A DNA stretch of 64,000 bases from Bin94 sp965115975. GTDB taxonomy: Bacteria; Gemmatimonadota; Gemmatimonadetes; Longimicrobiales; Gaopeijiaceae. A program made the translations under genes and the position numbers. The notes under the pieces are model-generated. The model was not told the origin of the DNA and made no database searches. It worked only from the letters and a program-made list of their open reading frames with translations. Every line of letters begins with the position of its first letter. The first letter of the stretch is position 1. Shown here one piece after another: positions 25,325-34,096 of this stretch. The stretch is taken from contig OZ220468.1 in NCBI GenBank assembly GCA_965115975.1, positions 434,001-498,000 of the forward strand, written 5' to 3'.

Positions 25325-26683
25325 GTGCGGCGTTCGCGTCCTCGCCGGGGCTCCGGCGTCTCCAGGCGTCCAGCGCGCCTCCGCGCCCCGGCGGCGCTCG
25401 TCCTGGCGCTCGCGGCGTCTCCCGTCGCCGCCCAGAGCGGCGGCCAGGCGGACGGCGAGCGACCGGGCGTGTTCCTGGACTGCGCCTCGAGGAACTGCAA
25501 CCTCGGCTACTTCCGCGCCGAGCTGCCGTGGGTCAACTGGGCCCGCCTGCCCGACGACTCCGACGTGTACGTCATCATGACGAGCCAGACGACCGGAGCG
25601 GGCGGGCGCGAGTACAACCTCGACTTCAGCGGCGCCGGCGACTTCGAGTACGAGAGCCGCTTCGTGCACCGGTCCCTGCCCACCGACACCCAGCGCGAGG
25701 TCCTGGACGAACTCGCGCGCACGATCGGCGTGGGCGTGCTCCACTTCGCGACGCTGAACGGGTTCCTGGACCTCGCCGCCGACTTCCACCGGGCGGCCGA
25801 CGCGCTGGACGTCGCGAGCGAGGAGTTCGATCCCAGCGAGCGGATCCTCGCCGAGGACGAGGTGGCCGACGCGTGGAACTTCTGGGTCTTCCGCGTCGGG
25901 GGCGGGACCGAGATCGACGGCGAGAAGACCCGCCGCACGGAGAGGGTCGACGGCTACGTCAGCGCCTCGAGGGTCACGCCGACCTGGAAGACCAACTTCC
26001 GCGGCAACCTGAACTTCAACCAGCGTTCGATCGACCTGGACGACGACGACGCGTTCGTCGACACGCGAACCGACTGGGGGTTCAGCCATCTGATCGCCTA
26101 CGCGCTCGCCGGGCGCTGGTCGGTCGGCGTCCAGGGCGAGGCGCGCCGGATCACGCGCTTCAACCAGCGCTTCCGGGTCGAGGTCACGCCGGCCCTCGAG
26201 TACAGCTTCTTTCCGTACCGGGAGGCGACCCGCAGGGCGTTCACGATCGCCTACAGGGCGGGCCCGGCGCACCGGCGCTACATCGAGCCCACGGCGTTCG
26301 GACGGATGGAGGAGACGCGCTGGGAGCAGGCGCTCGAGCTCGAGTTGTCGCAGCGCCAGCAGTGGGGCGACGCGTCGATCCGAATGGCGGGGTCGCACTT
26401 CCTGCACGACGCCCAGCTCTACAACGTGTCGCTCCGGGGCGACGTCGGCGTTCGCGTCGCCCGCGGCGTCGAAGTCAACGCCGAGGCCAACGTCTCTTGG
26501 GTGAACGACCAGATCTACCTGCCCGCCGAGGGCGCGACCGACGCCGAGGCCCTGCTGAACCTCCAGCAGCGAAGCCAGGACTTCAACTACGGCGTCGAAG
26601 CCGGCTTCTCCTTCCAGTTCGGCTCGATCTACAACAACGTGGTCAACAACCGGTTCGGCGGCGGCAGGGGCGGATTCCGTTAG
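25325..26683 (+). CDS. Outer-membrane beta-barrel protein with N-terminal soluble domain
   Basis: A 452-residue protein (GTG start) with a signal peptide ending in PVAAQ (about 36). An N-terminal domain (about 45-160: VFLDCASRNCNLGYFRAELPW, DVYVIMTSQTTGAGG, TDTQREVLDELARTIGVG) precedes a C-terminal half made of alternating amphipathic strands (about 190-452). The strand spacing fits a beta barrel of about 12 strands in the outer membrane. The Cys pair near 49-54 may form a disulfide. I know similar proteins only as uncharacterised. It follows the plug-like lipoprotein by 13 bases and is likely co-translated with it. Confidence 0.8.
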   Translation: MRRSRPRRGSGVSRRPARLRAPAALVLALAASPVAAQSGGQADGERPGVFLDCASRNCNLGYFRAELPWVNWARLPDDSDVYVIMTSQTTGAGGREYNLDFSGAGDFEYESRFVHRSLPTDTQREVLDELARTIGVGVLHFATLNGFLDLAADFHRAADALDVASEEFDPSERILAEDEVADAWNFWVFRVGGGTEIDGEKTRRTERVDGYVSASRVTPTWKTNFRGNLNFNQRSIDLDDDDAFVDTRTDWGFSHLIAYALAGRWSVGVQGEARRITRFNQRFRVEVTPALEYSFFPYREATRRAFTIAYRAGPAHRRYIEPTAFGRMEETRWEQALELELSQRQQWGDASIRMAGSHFLHDAQLYNVSLRGDVGVRVARGVEVNAEANVSWVNDQIYLPAEGATDAEALLNLQQRSQDFNYGVEAGFSFQFGSIYNNVVNNRFGGGRGGFR

Positions 26684-26701
26684 CGGCGGGCCCGCGCGGG
26701 G

Positions 26702-29635
26702 TCAGTCGCCGAGGCCGGCATGCGCCGCCGCGCCCGCGATCCACTCCAGCCGCTCGCGTTGCGTGGCCGTGGGCGCGTGCAGCGATCCCTGGCGCACGCC
26801 GCCGCCGTTGATGCCGTCGTAGAGCCGCATCAGCCGGCGGCGGTGCTCGCTCGCCGCGTCGCCCGCGTCCTCGAGTCTGCGATGCAGCCCGAGAATCTCG
26901 AGCAGGAACGCCTCCCTTGCCCGATGGTCGGCCCGCGCGACGGGGAGATCCGGGTCGCCCTCGACTCGCACGAGGCCCGCCGCCGTGCGGCCTCCGGCGC
27001 TTAGCTCGAGCGCGTAGACGCCGGGCGACACCAGCGGCCCGCGCCTCGCGAGCGGGCGCGGCACCCGCGTCCGGTCGGGCGGCGTCCACTCCTCTCGCTC
27101 CCGTCCCGGCCATCCGTGGCGCAGGTCCCAGTTGACGCGGTGCAGCCCGGCCCGGGAGGGGACGGCCAGCGCGCGCACGACGTCGCCGTCCCCGTTTCGG
27201 ATCGTGAGGACGGCGTCGTCGACGGCGGCGCCCAGGCGGTACGCGATCAGGGCGCCGTCGACGGGATTTTCGCCCATGAAGACGGCCTGTCCGCGATACG
27301 ACGTGTCCTTGCGGTACTGCTTGAGCCGCGCGCGGTCGACGCCGTAGAGCGTGACCGCGTCCCCGACCGAGGACGCGTACTCGGCGAGCGGACCCACGTC
27401 GTCGACGACGATGATCGAGCGCCCGTGCGTCCCCAGCACGAGATCTCGCTCCCGGGGATGGACCACCATGTCGTCGTAGGCCGTGGTGGGCAGGTTCGGG
27501 AACTTCGCCCACGACGCGCCCCGGTCCGTGCTGGCGAAGGCGTGATGCTCCGTCCCCAGGAACAGCACGTCGGGGTTGTCCGGGTGCTGGGCGACGACGT
27601 TGACCGAGCCCGAGGGCAGCGTCCCGTGCAGCGCCGTCCAGTGGGCGCCGTAGTCCTCGGTCCGGTACGCGAAGGGACGGAAGTCGCCGTCCCGGTGCGC
27701 GTCGAAGGTCGCGTAGGCGGTCCCGACGCCGTCCGCCGACGCGAGAAGCCGGCTCACGTAGGCGCCGTCGGGCAGGCCCGGAACGTTCGCCGAGACCTCC
27801 GTCCACGCGCCGCCCCCGTCGCGCGAGACCTGGACGTTGCCGTCGTCGGTGCCGACCCAGAGCACGGCGGGATCGAGGGGCGACTCGCTGATCGCGACGA
27901 TCTCGCCGTAGGAGGCGACGCCGTCGTTGGGGGAAATGCGCACGTCGCGGCCCCGCACGCCCATGATCTCCAGCTCGTCGCGGTCGATCCGCCGCGACAG
28001 GTCCTCGCTCGGCTGGAAGCTGTCGCCCCCGTCGCGCGACGTGAAGAGGCGGTTGCCGCCCAGGCGGACGACGCTGGGATCGTGGCGGGAGACCAGGCTG
28101 GGCGACACCCAGTCCCAGCGGTAGGGCTCTTCGCCCGGCGGCGCGACGATGCGCAGGTCGACGATGTCGCCGGTCTCGACGTCGACGCGGGTCCAAGCGC
28201 CGTTCTGGGCGTTGACGAACACCGTGCGGCCGCCCGGAACCGGGCTCTGGTGCATCCCGTCGCCGAACCCCGTCTGCCGCCAGTCGTCCGCCACGATGCC
28301 CTCCCACGAACGGGTCTCCGAGGGGCCCATCCAGGAGTGGTTGTCCTGCATTCCGCCGTAGATCCGGTACGGGTCGGCGTCGTCCACGCCGATGGCGTAG
28401 AACTGCCCGATCGGGAGGTTGTTGATCCGCCGGAAGGTCTCGCCCCGGTCGTAGGTCTCGTGGAGTCCGGCGTCGCCGGCCAGGTAGAAGTGCTCCGGGT
28501 CGTTCGGGTCGATCCACATCGCGTGGTGGTCGGCGTGGACGCCCACGTCGTAGGTCGGGCGCTCGGCGATCTCCTCGAAGGTGCGGCCCCCGTCCTCGCT
28601 CCGGTGCGCCGAGGTCGCCAGCGTGTAGACCCGGTTCTCGTCGGTCGGGTCGATCGCGACGTGCGAGTAGTACATGGGCCGGATGTTGAGGTCGCTGACC
28701 TTCGCCCAGCTCTCGCCGCCGTCCTCGCTCCGGTAGCCTCCGCTCTCCTCCGGGCGCTCGACCAGGGCGTGCAGGACGCGCGGGTTCGACCGAGCGATCG
28801 CGAGGCCGATGCGTCCCTTGTCGCCCTCGGGCAGACCGCGGGTCAGCTCCCGCCACGTGTCCCCGCCGTCGGTCGTCTTGTAGACGCCGCTGCCGGGCCC
28901 GCCGCCGTTGAAGCCCCAGGCGCGGCGCTGTCGCTGGTACATGGCGGCGTAGAGCGTGTTCGGGTCCGACGGGTCGAGGACGAGGTCGACGGCGCCCGTG
29001 CGCTCGTCGACGAAGAGAGAGCGCTCCCAGCTCCGCCCCCCGTCGGTCGATCGGTACACGCCGCGCTCGGGCGTCGAGCGCCACAGGTTCCCCAGCGCCG
29101 CGACGTAGACGACGTCGGGATCGCGGGGATGCACGCGCACCCGGCCGATGTGGCGCGTTCGCTCGAGTCCGAGGTGCCGCCACGTCCGACCGCCGTCGTC
29201 GGAGCGGTAGACGCCGTTGCCCCACGACGAGCTCTGGCGGTTCTGCTGCTCGCCCGTCCCGGCGTACACGATCCGCGGGTCCGATGGCGAGATCTCGACG
29301 TCGCCGAATGAGCTCACCGGCATGTCCCTCCACACGTCGGTCCACGTGACGCCTCGGTTCACGCTCATCCACAGCCCGCCCGAAGCCGTCGCCACGTAGA
29401 TGGTCGACGGATCGTCGGCGAGCGCCTCGACGTCGTGGATGCGCCCGCCCGCGACGCTGGGTCCGATGTGCCGGGGCGCGAAGGCGGCGAGCTCGCGCTC
29501 CGCGATCGCCTGCGGGCGCGCGTCCTGCCGCGCCTGTGCCGGGGCGGTCGCGGCGGCCGCCGCATGGAGTCCCAGCGCGATCGGCAGCGCGGCTGCGGCC
29601 CAGCGAGCCCCCCCGCGCGAAAGAGTCGAAGTCAT
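26702..29635 (-). CDS. Exported VPS10-like beta-propeller (BNR/sialidase-type) protein
   Basis: A 977-residue secreted protein with a signal peptide ending near AQARQ. More than a dozen BNR/Asp-box repeats of the form S-x-D-G-G-x-T/S-W follow (for example RSDDGGRTWRH, KTTDGGDTWRE, RSEDGGESWAK, VSRDGGGAWTE) over about 60-770. This builds two stacked propellers as in VPS10-domain and xyloglucanase-like glycosyl hydrolases. A smaller C-terminal domain (about 790-977) resembles an Ig-like module with LHRVNWDLRHG. The family is often annotated as glycosyl hydrolase, but no catalytic pair can be identified, so peptide or glycan binding is as likely. Confidence 0.9.
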   Translation of the reverse strand: MTSTLSRGGARWAAAALPIALGLHAAAAATAPAQARQDARPQAIAERELAAFAPRHIGPSVAGGRIHDVEALADDPSTIYVATASGGLWMSVNRGVTWTDVWRDMPVSSFGDVEISPSDPRIVYAGTGEQQNRQSSSWGNGVYRSDDGGRTWRHLGLERTRHIGRVRVHPRDPDVVYVAALGNLWRSTPERGVYRSTDGGRSWERSLFVDERTGAVDLVLDPSDPNTLYAAMYQRQRRAWGFNGGGPGSGVYKTTDGGDTWRELTRGLPEGDKGRIGLAIARSNPRVLHALVERPEESGGYRSEDGGESWAKVSDLNIRPMYYSHVAIDPTDENRVYTLATSAHRSEDGGRTFEEIAERPTYDVGVHADHHAMWIDPNDPEHFYLAGDAGLHETYDRGETFRRINNLPIGQFYAIGVDDADPYRIYGGMQDNHSWMGPSETRSWEGIVADDWRQTGFGDGMHQSPVPGGRTVFVNAQNGAWTRVDVETGDIVDLRIVAPPGEEPYRWDWVSPSLVSRHDPSVVRLGGNRLFTSRDGGDSFQPSEDLSRRIDRDELEIMGVRGRDVRISPNDGVASYGEIVAISESPLDPAVLWVGTDDGNVQVSRDGGGAWTEVSANVPGLPDGAYVSRLLASADGVGTAYATFDAHRDGDFRPFAYRTEDYGAHWTALHGTLPSGSVNVVAQHPDNPDVLFLGTEHHAFASTDRGASWAKFPNLPTTAYDDMVVHPRERDLVLGTHGRSIIVVDDVGPLAEYASSVGDAVTLYGVDRARLKQYRKDTSYRGQAVFMGENPVDGALIAYRLGAAVDDAVLTIRNGDGDVVRALAVPSRAGLHRVNWDLRHGWPGREREEWTPPDRTRVPRPLARRGPLVSPGVYALELSAGGRTAAGLVRVEGDPDLPVARADHRAREAFLLEILGLHRRLEDAGDAASEHRRRLMRLYDGINGGGVRQGSLHAPTATQRERLEWIAGAAAHAGLGD

Positions 29636-29774
29636 GGCGTGGATTCCGTTGGAGCGCTGGCGTTCGCGTGTCGCGCGCCCTTGCGGGGCCCGCGCGTCGG
29701 CCGGCTCGGCGGGACGCAGGGGCGGGTCGAGGACGTCGTCGTCGGTCGGCCGCGCGGGCCCGAGGCGGTCCGGT

Positions 29775-30578
29775 TCACGGCGACCCGTCGGTCGCGGAAC
29801 CGTCCGCTGCGACGTTCGCCAGCGCGTCCAGGACCGCGGCGGTCACCTCGGGAGGCATGTCGTCCGCCCTCGTCATCCAGCGCAGGTAGTCGGGGGCGCT
29901 TCGGGCCAGGTCGGCCAGCGGCGTGCCCTTGTGCTTCCCGCGTCGCAGGACCAACCCGGACCTCGCCGTCTCGAACCATTGGTCGAACGGCGTGCGAAAC
30001 GGGCCGTACTCGTCGCAGTAGGCGTGCAGGCCGTCGATGTCCCGGGGCAGGTGCCGGTAGCGCGACAGCTGCGCCGCGAGCACGGCGGCCGTGGTGCGGA
30101 TGTCGCCCAGCGCCGTGTGGGCGTCCTCGTGGTCGCGGCCCAAGTAGAAGCGGGCCGCCGCCGAGAGGTCGCGAGGCTCCTCGCGGTGGAAGATCGTCTT
30201 CATGTCGATCAGGCGCCGGTCCTTCAAGTCGAACGCGACCCCGGAGCGCCGAAACTCGGCCAGGAGGACGGGCAGGTCGAAGCGCCGAATGTTGAAGCCG
30301 GCCAAGTCGCACGGTTCGAGCAGCTGCGCCAGCGAGCGCGCCGTCTTGCGAAACGGATGCTCGTCGGCCACCGCGTCGTCCGTGATGCCGTGGACGGCGG
30401 TCGCCTCCGGCGGGATCGGGATCTCGGGGTCGTAGCGCCGCACCCGCTCCAGCACGTCGCCCTGCGGCGAGATGCGGATGACGGCGAGCTCGACGATCCG
30501 GTCCGTGGACAGGTTGAGTCCGGTCGTCTCCAGATCGAAGAACACGACCGGCCGGTCCAAGTCGAAGGGGAGCTTCAT
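29775..30578 (-). CDS. DEDDh 3'-5' exonuclease (DnaQ-like) with C-terminal DUF3820-like domain
   Basis: A 267-residue protein. Exo I is FFDLETTG (about 14-21), Exo II is NIRRFDLP (about 104-111) and Exo III is HEDAHTALGDIRTTAAVL (about 150-167), with His and Asp in the DEDDh spacing. The family removes nucleotides from DNA 3' ends in proofreading or repair. After the nuclease domain, residues about 220-250 (RRGKHKGTPLADLARSAPDYLRWM) match the small DUF3820-type module found fused to some bacterial exonucleases. The ATG was chosen at the natural N-terminus (MKLPFDLDRPVVFFD); the longer open frame is antisense to the oxidoreductase gene. Confidence 0.92.
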   Translation of the reverse strand: MKLPFDLDRPVVFFDLETTGLNLSTDRIVELAVIRISPQGDVLERVRRYDPEIPIPPEATAVHGITDDAVADEHPFRKTARSLAQLLEPCDLAGFNIRRFDLPVLLAEFRRSGVAFDLKDRRLIDMKTIFHREEPRDLSAAARFYLGRDHEDAHTALGDIRTTAAVLAAQLSRYRHLPRDIDGLHAYCDEYGPFRTPFDQWFETARSGLVLRRGKHKGTPLADLARSAPDYLRWMTRADDMPPEVTAAVLDALANVAADGSATDGSP

Positions 30579-30719
30579 GGCCGCCAATGTACCCCGAACC
30601 TCCCCGGGGCGCATCCGCGCGCGGCCGCCCGCCGAGGCGAGAGCGGCGGCGCCGTCCGGGAAAGCGCCCAAGCCAGCGGTCCTTTGCGGGCCGCGCGCGG
30701 CCCCGCTACCGTACGCGGC

Positions 30720-31724
30720 ATGCGAGCCGTCGAGATCGTCCGGCCCGGCGGGCCCGAAGTCCTGGCCCTGGCGCGCGTGCCCGAGCCCGAGCCCGAGCCC
30801 CGCGAGGCGCTCGTCGCCGTGCGCGCCTCGGGCGTGAACCGGGCCGATCTCCTGCAGCGCCGGGGACTCTATCCGCCGCCGCCGGGCGCGTCCGAGATCC
30901 CGGGCCTCGAGTTCGCCGGCGTCGTCGCGGCGACCGGCTCGGCCGTCGCGCGCTGGAAGCGGGGCGACCGCGTCATGGGGATCGTGCCGGGCGGGGGGTA
31001 CGCCGAGCGCGTCGTCGCGCGCGAGGAGACCCTTTGGGCCGCGCCTTCGGGGATGGCCATGACGACGGCCGCGGCGATCCCCGAGGCGTACGCGACCGCC
31101 TACGACGCCGCGTTCCGCCAGGCCGGCCTGACGGCGGGCGAGACGTGTCTGATCCACGCCGTCGGCAGCGGCGTGGGCCTCGCCGCGCTGCAGCTCGCGA
31201 AGCGGGCCGGCGCCCGGGCGATCGGGACGTCGCGCACCGCGTCGAAGGTGCGGCGAGCGACGGCGATGGGCCTGGACGCGGGGACGGTCGTCGAAGCGGG
31301 CCGGGAGGCCGACTGGCCGGCGCGCGTCCTCGACGCGACCGACGGACGGGGCGTCGACGTGATCCTGGACTTGGTCGGCGGCCCCTATCTGGCCGGGAAC
31401 CAGGCGGTCGTCGCCGAGCGCGGACGCCACGTCGCGGTCGGCGTGCCGGGGGGCGCTCGGGCCGAGATCGACCTGCGCGCCCTCATGACGCGGCGCGCCC
31501 GTCTGTTCGGCACCGTGCTGCGAAGCCGCGGCCTCGAGGAGAGGGCGGCGCTGGCCCGCGACTTCGAGGAGCGCGTCCTGCCCGGGTTCGGCGACGGTTC
31601 GCTGGCGCCCGTCGTCGACCGGGTCCACCCGGCGGCCGCCGCGGCCGCCGCCCACCGCCGCATGGAGGCCAACCGGACCTTCGGCAAGGTCGTGCTCGCC
31701 TGGGCCGACGCCGCGAGCGGCTGA
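30720..31724 (+). CDS. Zinc-independent quinone oxidoreductase (MDR/PIG3-like)
   Basis: A 334-residue medium-chain dehydrogenase/reductase. It has the N-terminal GroES-like fold with VRASGVNRADLLQRRG, PGLEFAGVV and GDRVMGIVPGGGYAE. A Rossmann half has the AVGSGVGLAALQLAKRAGAR NADPH motif (about 146-165, close to the family's A-x-x-G-V-G) and DVILDLVGG. Catalytic zinc-binding cysteines are absent, as in the NADPH:quinone oxidoreductase / PIG3 branch (RGLYPPPPGASEIPGLE is typical). It reduces quinones or enones in the cytosol with NADPH. It lies divergent from the exonuclease gene. Confidence 0.93.
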   Translation: MRAVEIVRPGGPEVLALARVPEPEPEPREALVAVRASGVNRADLLQRRGLYPPPPGASEIPGLEFAGVVAATGSAVARWKRGDRVMGIVPGGGYAERVVAREETLWAAPSGMAMTTAAAIPEAYATAYDAAFRQAGLTAGETCLIHAVGSGVGLAALQLAKRAGARAIGTSRTASKVRRATAMGLDAGTVVEAGREADWPARVLDATDGRGVDVILDLVGGPYLAGNQAVVAERGRHVAVGVPGGARAEIDLRALMTRRARLFGTVLRSRGLEERAALARDFEERVLPGFGDGSLAPVVDRVHPAAAAAAAHRRMEANRTFGKVVLAWADAASG

Positions 31725-31950
31725 CGGCGCGAGGACGCTCGCCGCCGGAACGGGCCGCCCCGCGGTCTTGCCCGACGGCGGCGCCGGGCAATACGTTGTG
31801 GGACGGAGCGGAACGCGTCGCGCGTCGCGCAGGGGAGATCCCGGCGCGCTCGGACGGGTCCGCCAGCGGGAGCGGCGACCGGCAAGGGCACGCGGCTCCG
31901 GCGCCGGAGTCGCCGCAGCGGGACAGTGAACGCCGCATGGGGAAAGCGCC

Positions 31951-33252
31951 GTGCTGAAGGGACCCGTGAGCCGCCGGACGGCGATTCGCTCCGCTCTCGG
32001 GGCGCTCGCGGCGCCTTGGGCGTCGTCTTCGGCGGCCTCGCCCGCGCTCTCGCGGTCCGGCCGCGGGGTGCAGGACGACCGGATCGTGCTCGGCGTGTCG
32101 GCCGCGTTCTCGGGTCCGTCTCGCGCCTTGGGCATCGAGCTCTACCGGGGCGCCATGGCCCACTTCGCCCGCGTCAACGAGGCGGGCGGCGTCCACGGCC
32201 GCGAGATCGTCCTGAAGCTCCACGACGACGGATACCAGCCGGACCCGTGCGTCGAGAACACCATCGCGCTGATGCGCGACGAGAGCGTCTTCCTGCTCTT
32301 CGGCTACGTGGGGACGCCGACGGTGACCCGGGTGCTTCCGCTGCTCAAGAAGCACCGCGAGCGGCGGATGTACCTGTTCTTCCCGTTCACGGGCGCCGAG
32401 CCGCAGCGAGAGCCGCCCTACGGCGAATTCGCGTTCAATCTGCGCGCGTCGTACCGCCAGGAGACGGCGGGCCTCGTGGACAACTTCGCGCGCATCGGGC
32501 GCCGCCGCGTCGCCGTGTTCTACCAGAACGACGCCTACGGGCGCAGCGGCTGGGCCGGCGTGCGCGAAGCGCTCGCGGCCCGCGGCGAGTCCATCGCGGG
32601 CGAGGCGACGTATCGACGCGGCGACCCGTTCGAGGCCAGCATGCGGAGACAGGTCGAGATCCTGGCGGCGCGCCGTCCCGACGCCGTGATCTGCATCGGG
32701 GCCTACGCGGCGTGCGGAGCCTTCGCGCGCGACGCCGAGCGGCTGGGCCTTCGCGTCCCGGTCGCGAACGTGTCGTTCGTCGGCAGCGAGAACCTGCTCG
32801 CGCTGGTGCGCGGCGCGAGCGACGACCCGGACCGGAGCGCGCGGTTCCTCGTGAACTCGCAGGTCGTGCCCAGCTACGAGGACGACGCGCTGCCGGCCGT
32901 GCGGGAGTACCGCGACGCGATGGCGCGCTACGATCCCCGCCCGCCCGCCGACGTGGACCTGCTCGCCCAGGGGGAGCCCTACGAGACGATTCCCCGGAGC
33001 TTCGTGAGCCTCGAGGGGTTTCTCAACGCGAAGCTGATGACCGAAATCCTCGCGCGCATGGGGAGCCGGCCCGACCGGGCGCGGCTCGAGGACGCCGTGT
33101 TCGCCGTGCGGGACCACGACCTCGGCGTGGGCGAGCGGGTCTCCTTCGGCCCGAACCGGCGCCAGGGGATGCAGAGGGTCCGCTACACGGTCCCCGAGGG
33201 CGACCGATTCGTGCCGCTCGAAGACTGGGAAGCCCGGTTTGGCGGGGCCTGA
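31951..33252 (+). CDS. Periplasmic substrate-binding protein, branched-chain amino-acid type
   Basis: A 433-residue protein from a GTG start. It begins with a Tat-like signal (SRRTAIRSALG, about 7-17). A type I periplasmic-binding fold of the LivJ/Peripla_BP_6 group follows: RIVLGVSAAFSGPSRALG (about 44-61), GVHGREIVLKLHDDGYQPD, VAVFYQNDAYGRSGWAG, YVGTPTV and LSLEGFLNAKLM. Such proteins normally feed ABC permeases or act as ligand-binding partners of sensors. No permease or ATPase gene is present. The gene overlaps the next one, which encodes a HAMP membrane protein, so sensing rather than ABC import is the likely role. The ligand is unknown. Confidence 0.92.
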   Translation: MLKGPVSRRTAIRSALGALAAPWASSSAASPALSRSGRGVQDDRIVLGVSAAFSGPSRALGIELYRGAMAHFARVNEAGGVHGREIVLKLHDDGYQPDPCVENTIALMRDESVFLLFGYVGTPTVTRVLPLLKKHRERRMYLFFPFTGAEPQREPPYGEFAFNLRASYRQETAGLVDNFARIGRRRVAVFYQNDAYGRSGWAGVREALAARGESIAGEATYRRGDPFEASMRRQVEILAARRPDAVICIGAYAACGAFARDAERLGLRVPVANVSFVGSENLLALVRGASDDPDRSARFLVNSQVVPSYEDDALPAVREYRDAMARYDPRPPADVDLLAQGEPYETIPRSFVSLEGFLNAKLMTEILARMGSRPDRARLEDAVFAVRDHDLGVGERVSFGPNRRQGMQRVRYTVPEGDRFVPLEDWEARFGGA

Positions 33253-34096
33253 GGCCGGCGCCGGGCGGAGGCCCGGGTCCGCGGGCGCGCCCGAACCCCG
33301 CGGCGGCCCGCCGGCGCGGCGGCTCTCGTCCGCCGAGGTTCGCCGTCGGCTGGCGCACCGGCTGTTTCGCAGGACGCGCTTCGGATTCTTCGCCATCTTC
33401 GGCGCGGTCGTGCTCTCGATCTCGATCCTCTCGATCCTCACCGTGTCGCGCGAGCTGCAGGACGAGTACGTCAGCAACAGCAGCAGCATCGCCGCCAACA
33501 TCGCCGACTCGAGCGTCGACATCCTGCTCAACCGGAACCTCGCGACGCTGCAATCGCTGATCGACCAGTTCGTCGAGATCCAGAGCATCCGCTACATCTA
33601 CATCACCAGCGACGAGGGCGAGTTCCTGGCCCACACCTTCGTGCCCGGCATCCCGGAGGAGATCCTCGCGAGCGACCCTTCGTCGACGGAGCCCATCGAG
33701 CGCAGCCTCGCCGGGCTGGGGGACTTCGTCGAGGTCGGGAGCCCGATCCTCTCCGGAGCCGTCGGCACCGTCCACGTCGGCATGGACCGCGAGCTTCTGG
33801 CGCTCAAGATCCAGCGCGCCGTGGGCCAGCAGATCTATCTGTTCTGCATCATCCTGATCGTGGGCGTCCTGGCCTCGATCTGGCTCGTCCGGCTGGTGTC
33901 GCGGCCACTGGCCGATCTGCTGGACTACGTGGCGCGGCTGGCCCGCGGGGAGGCGGACGAGGACGGCTCGGGCGGGTCTCTTCTGACCCGCGACGACGAG
34001 ATCGGCGACATGGCGCGGCTGATGCGGCACGTCGCCGACGGGTCCGTCGGCGCCCGCGCCGACGAGTCCGCGGTCGGCCCGACGCATGGCGAATAG
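33239..34096 (+). CDS. Membrane sensor with periplasmic domain and HAMP, no output domain
   Basis: A 285-residue protein from a TTG that overlaps the 3' end of the binding-protein gene by 14 bases. After a Gly/Pro-rich 45-residue N-terminus come TM1 (about 48-70), a periplasmic domain (about 72-195, Cache-like, with SSIAANIADSSVDILLNRN), TM2 (about 198-218) and a HAMP domain (about 219-270, SRPLADLLDYVARLARGE and DDEIGDMARLMR). The chain ends shortly after HAMP: there is no kinase, cyclase or methyl-accepting domain. It may pass a binding-protein signal to another protein or to the transporter encoded next, whose ATG overlaps its 3' end. Confidence 0.85.
   Translation: MAGPEAGAGRRPGSAGAPEPRGGPPARRLSSAEVRRRLAHRLFRRTRFGFFAIFGAVVLSISILSILTVSRELQDEYVSNSSSIAANIADSSVDILLNRNLATLQSLIDQFVEIQSIRYIYITSDEGEFLAHTFVPGIPEEILASDPSSTEPIERSLAGLGDFVEVGSPILSGAVGTVHVGMDRELLALKIQRAVGQQIYLFCIILIVGVLASIWLVRLVSRPLADLLDYVARLARGEADEDGSGGSLLTRDDEIGDMARLMRHVADGSVGARADESAVGPTHGE

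Noticed and set aside
26687..26696. Perfect 10-base palindrome GCGGGCCCGC between convergent genes
   Set aside because: It has no loop and no T run; such palindromes are expected by chance at this GC content.
31768..31797. Promoter before the binding-protein operon (TTGCCC with a 17-18-base spacer to ATACGT/TACGTT)
   Set aside because: The -10 match is poor and many such pairs occur by chance, so it was not listed as a feature.
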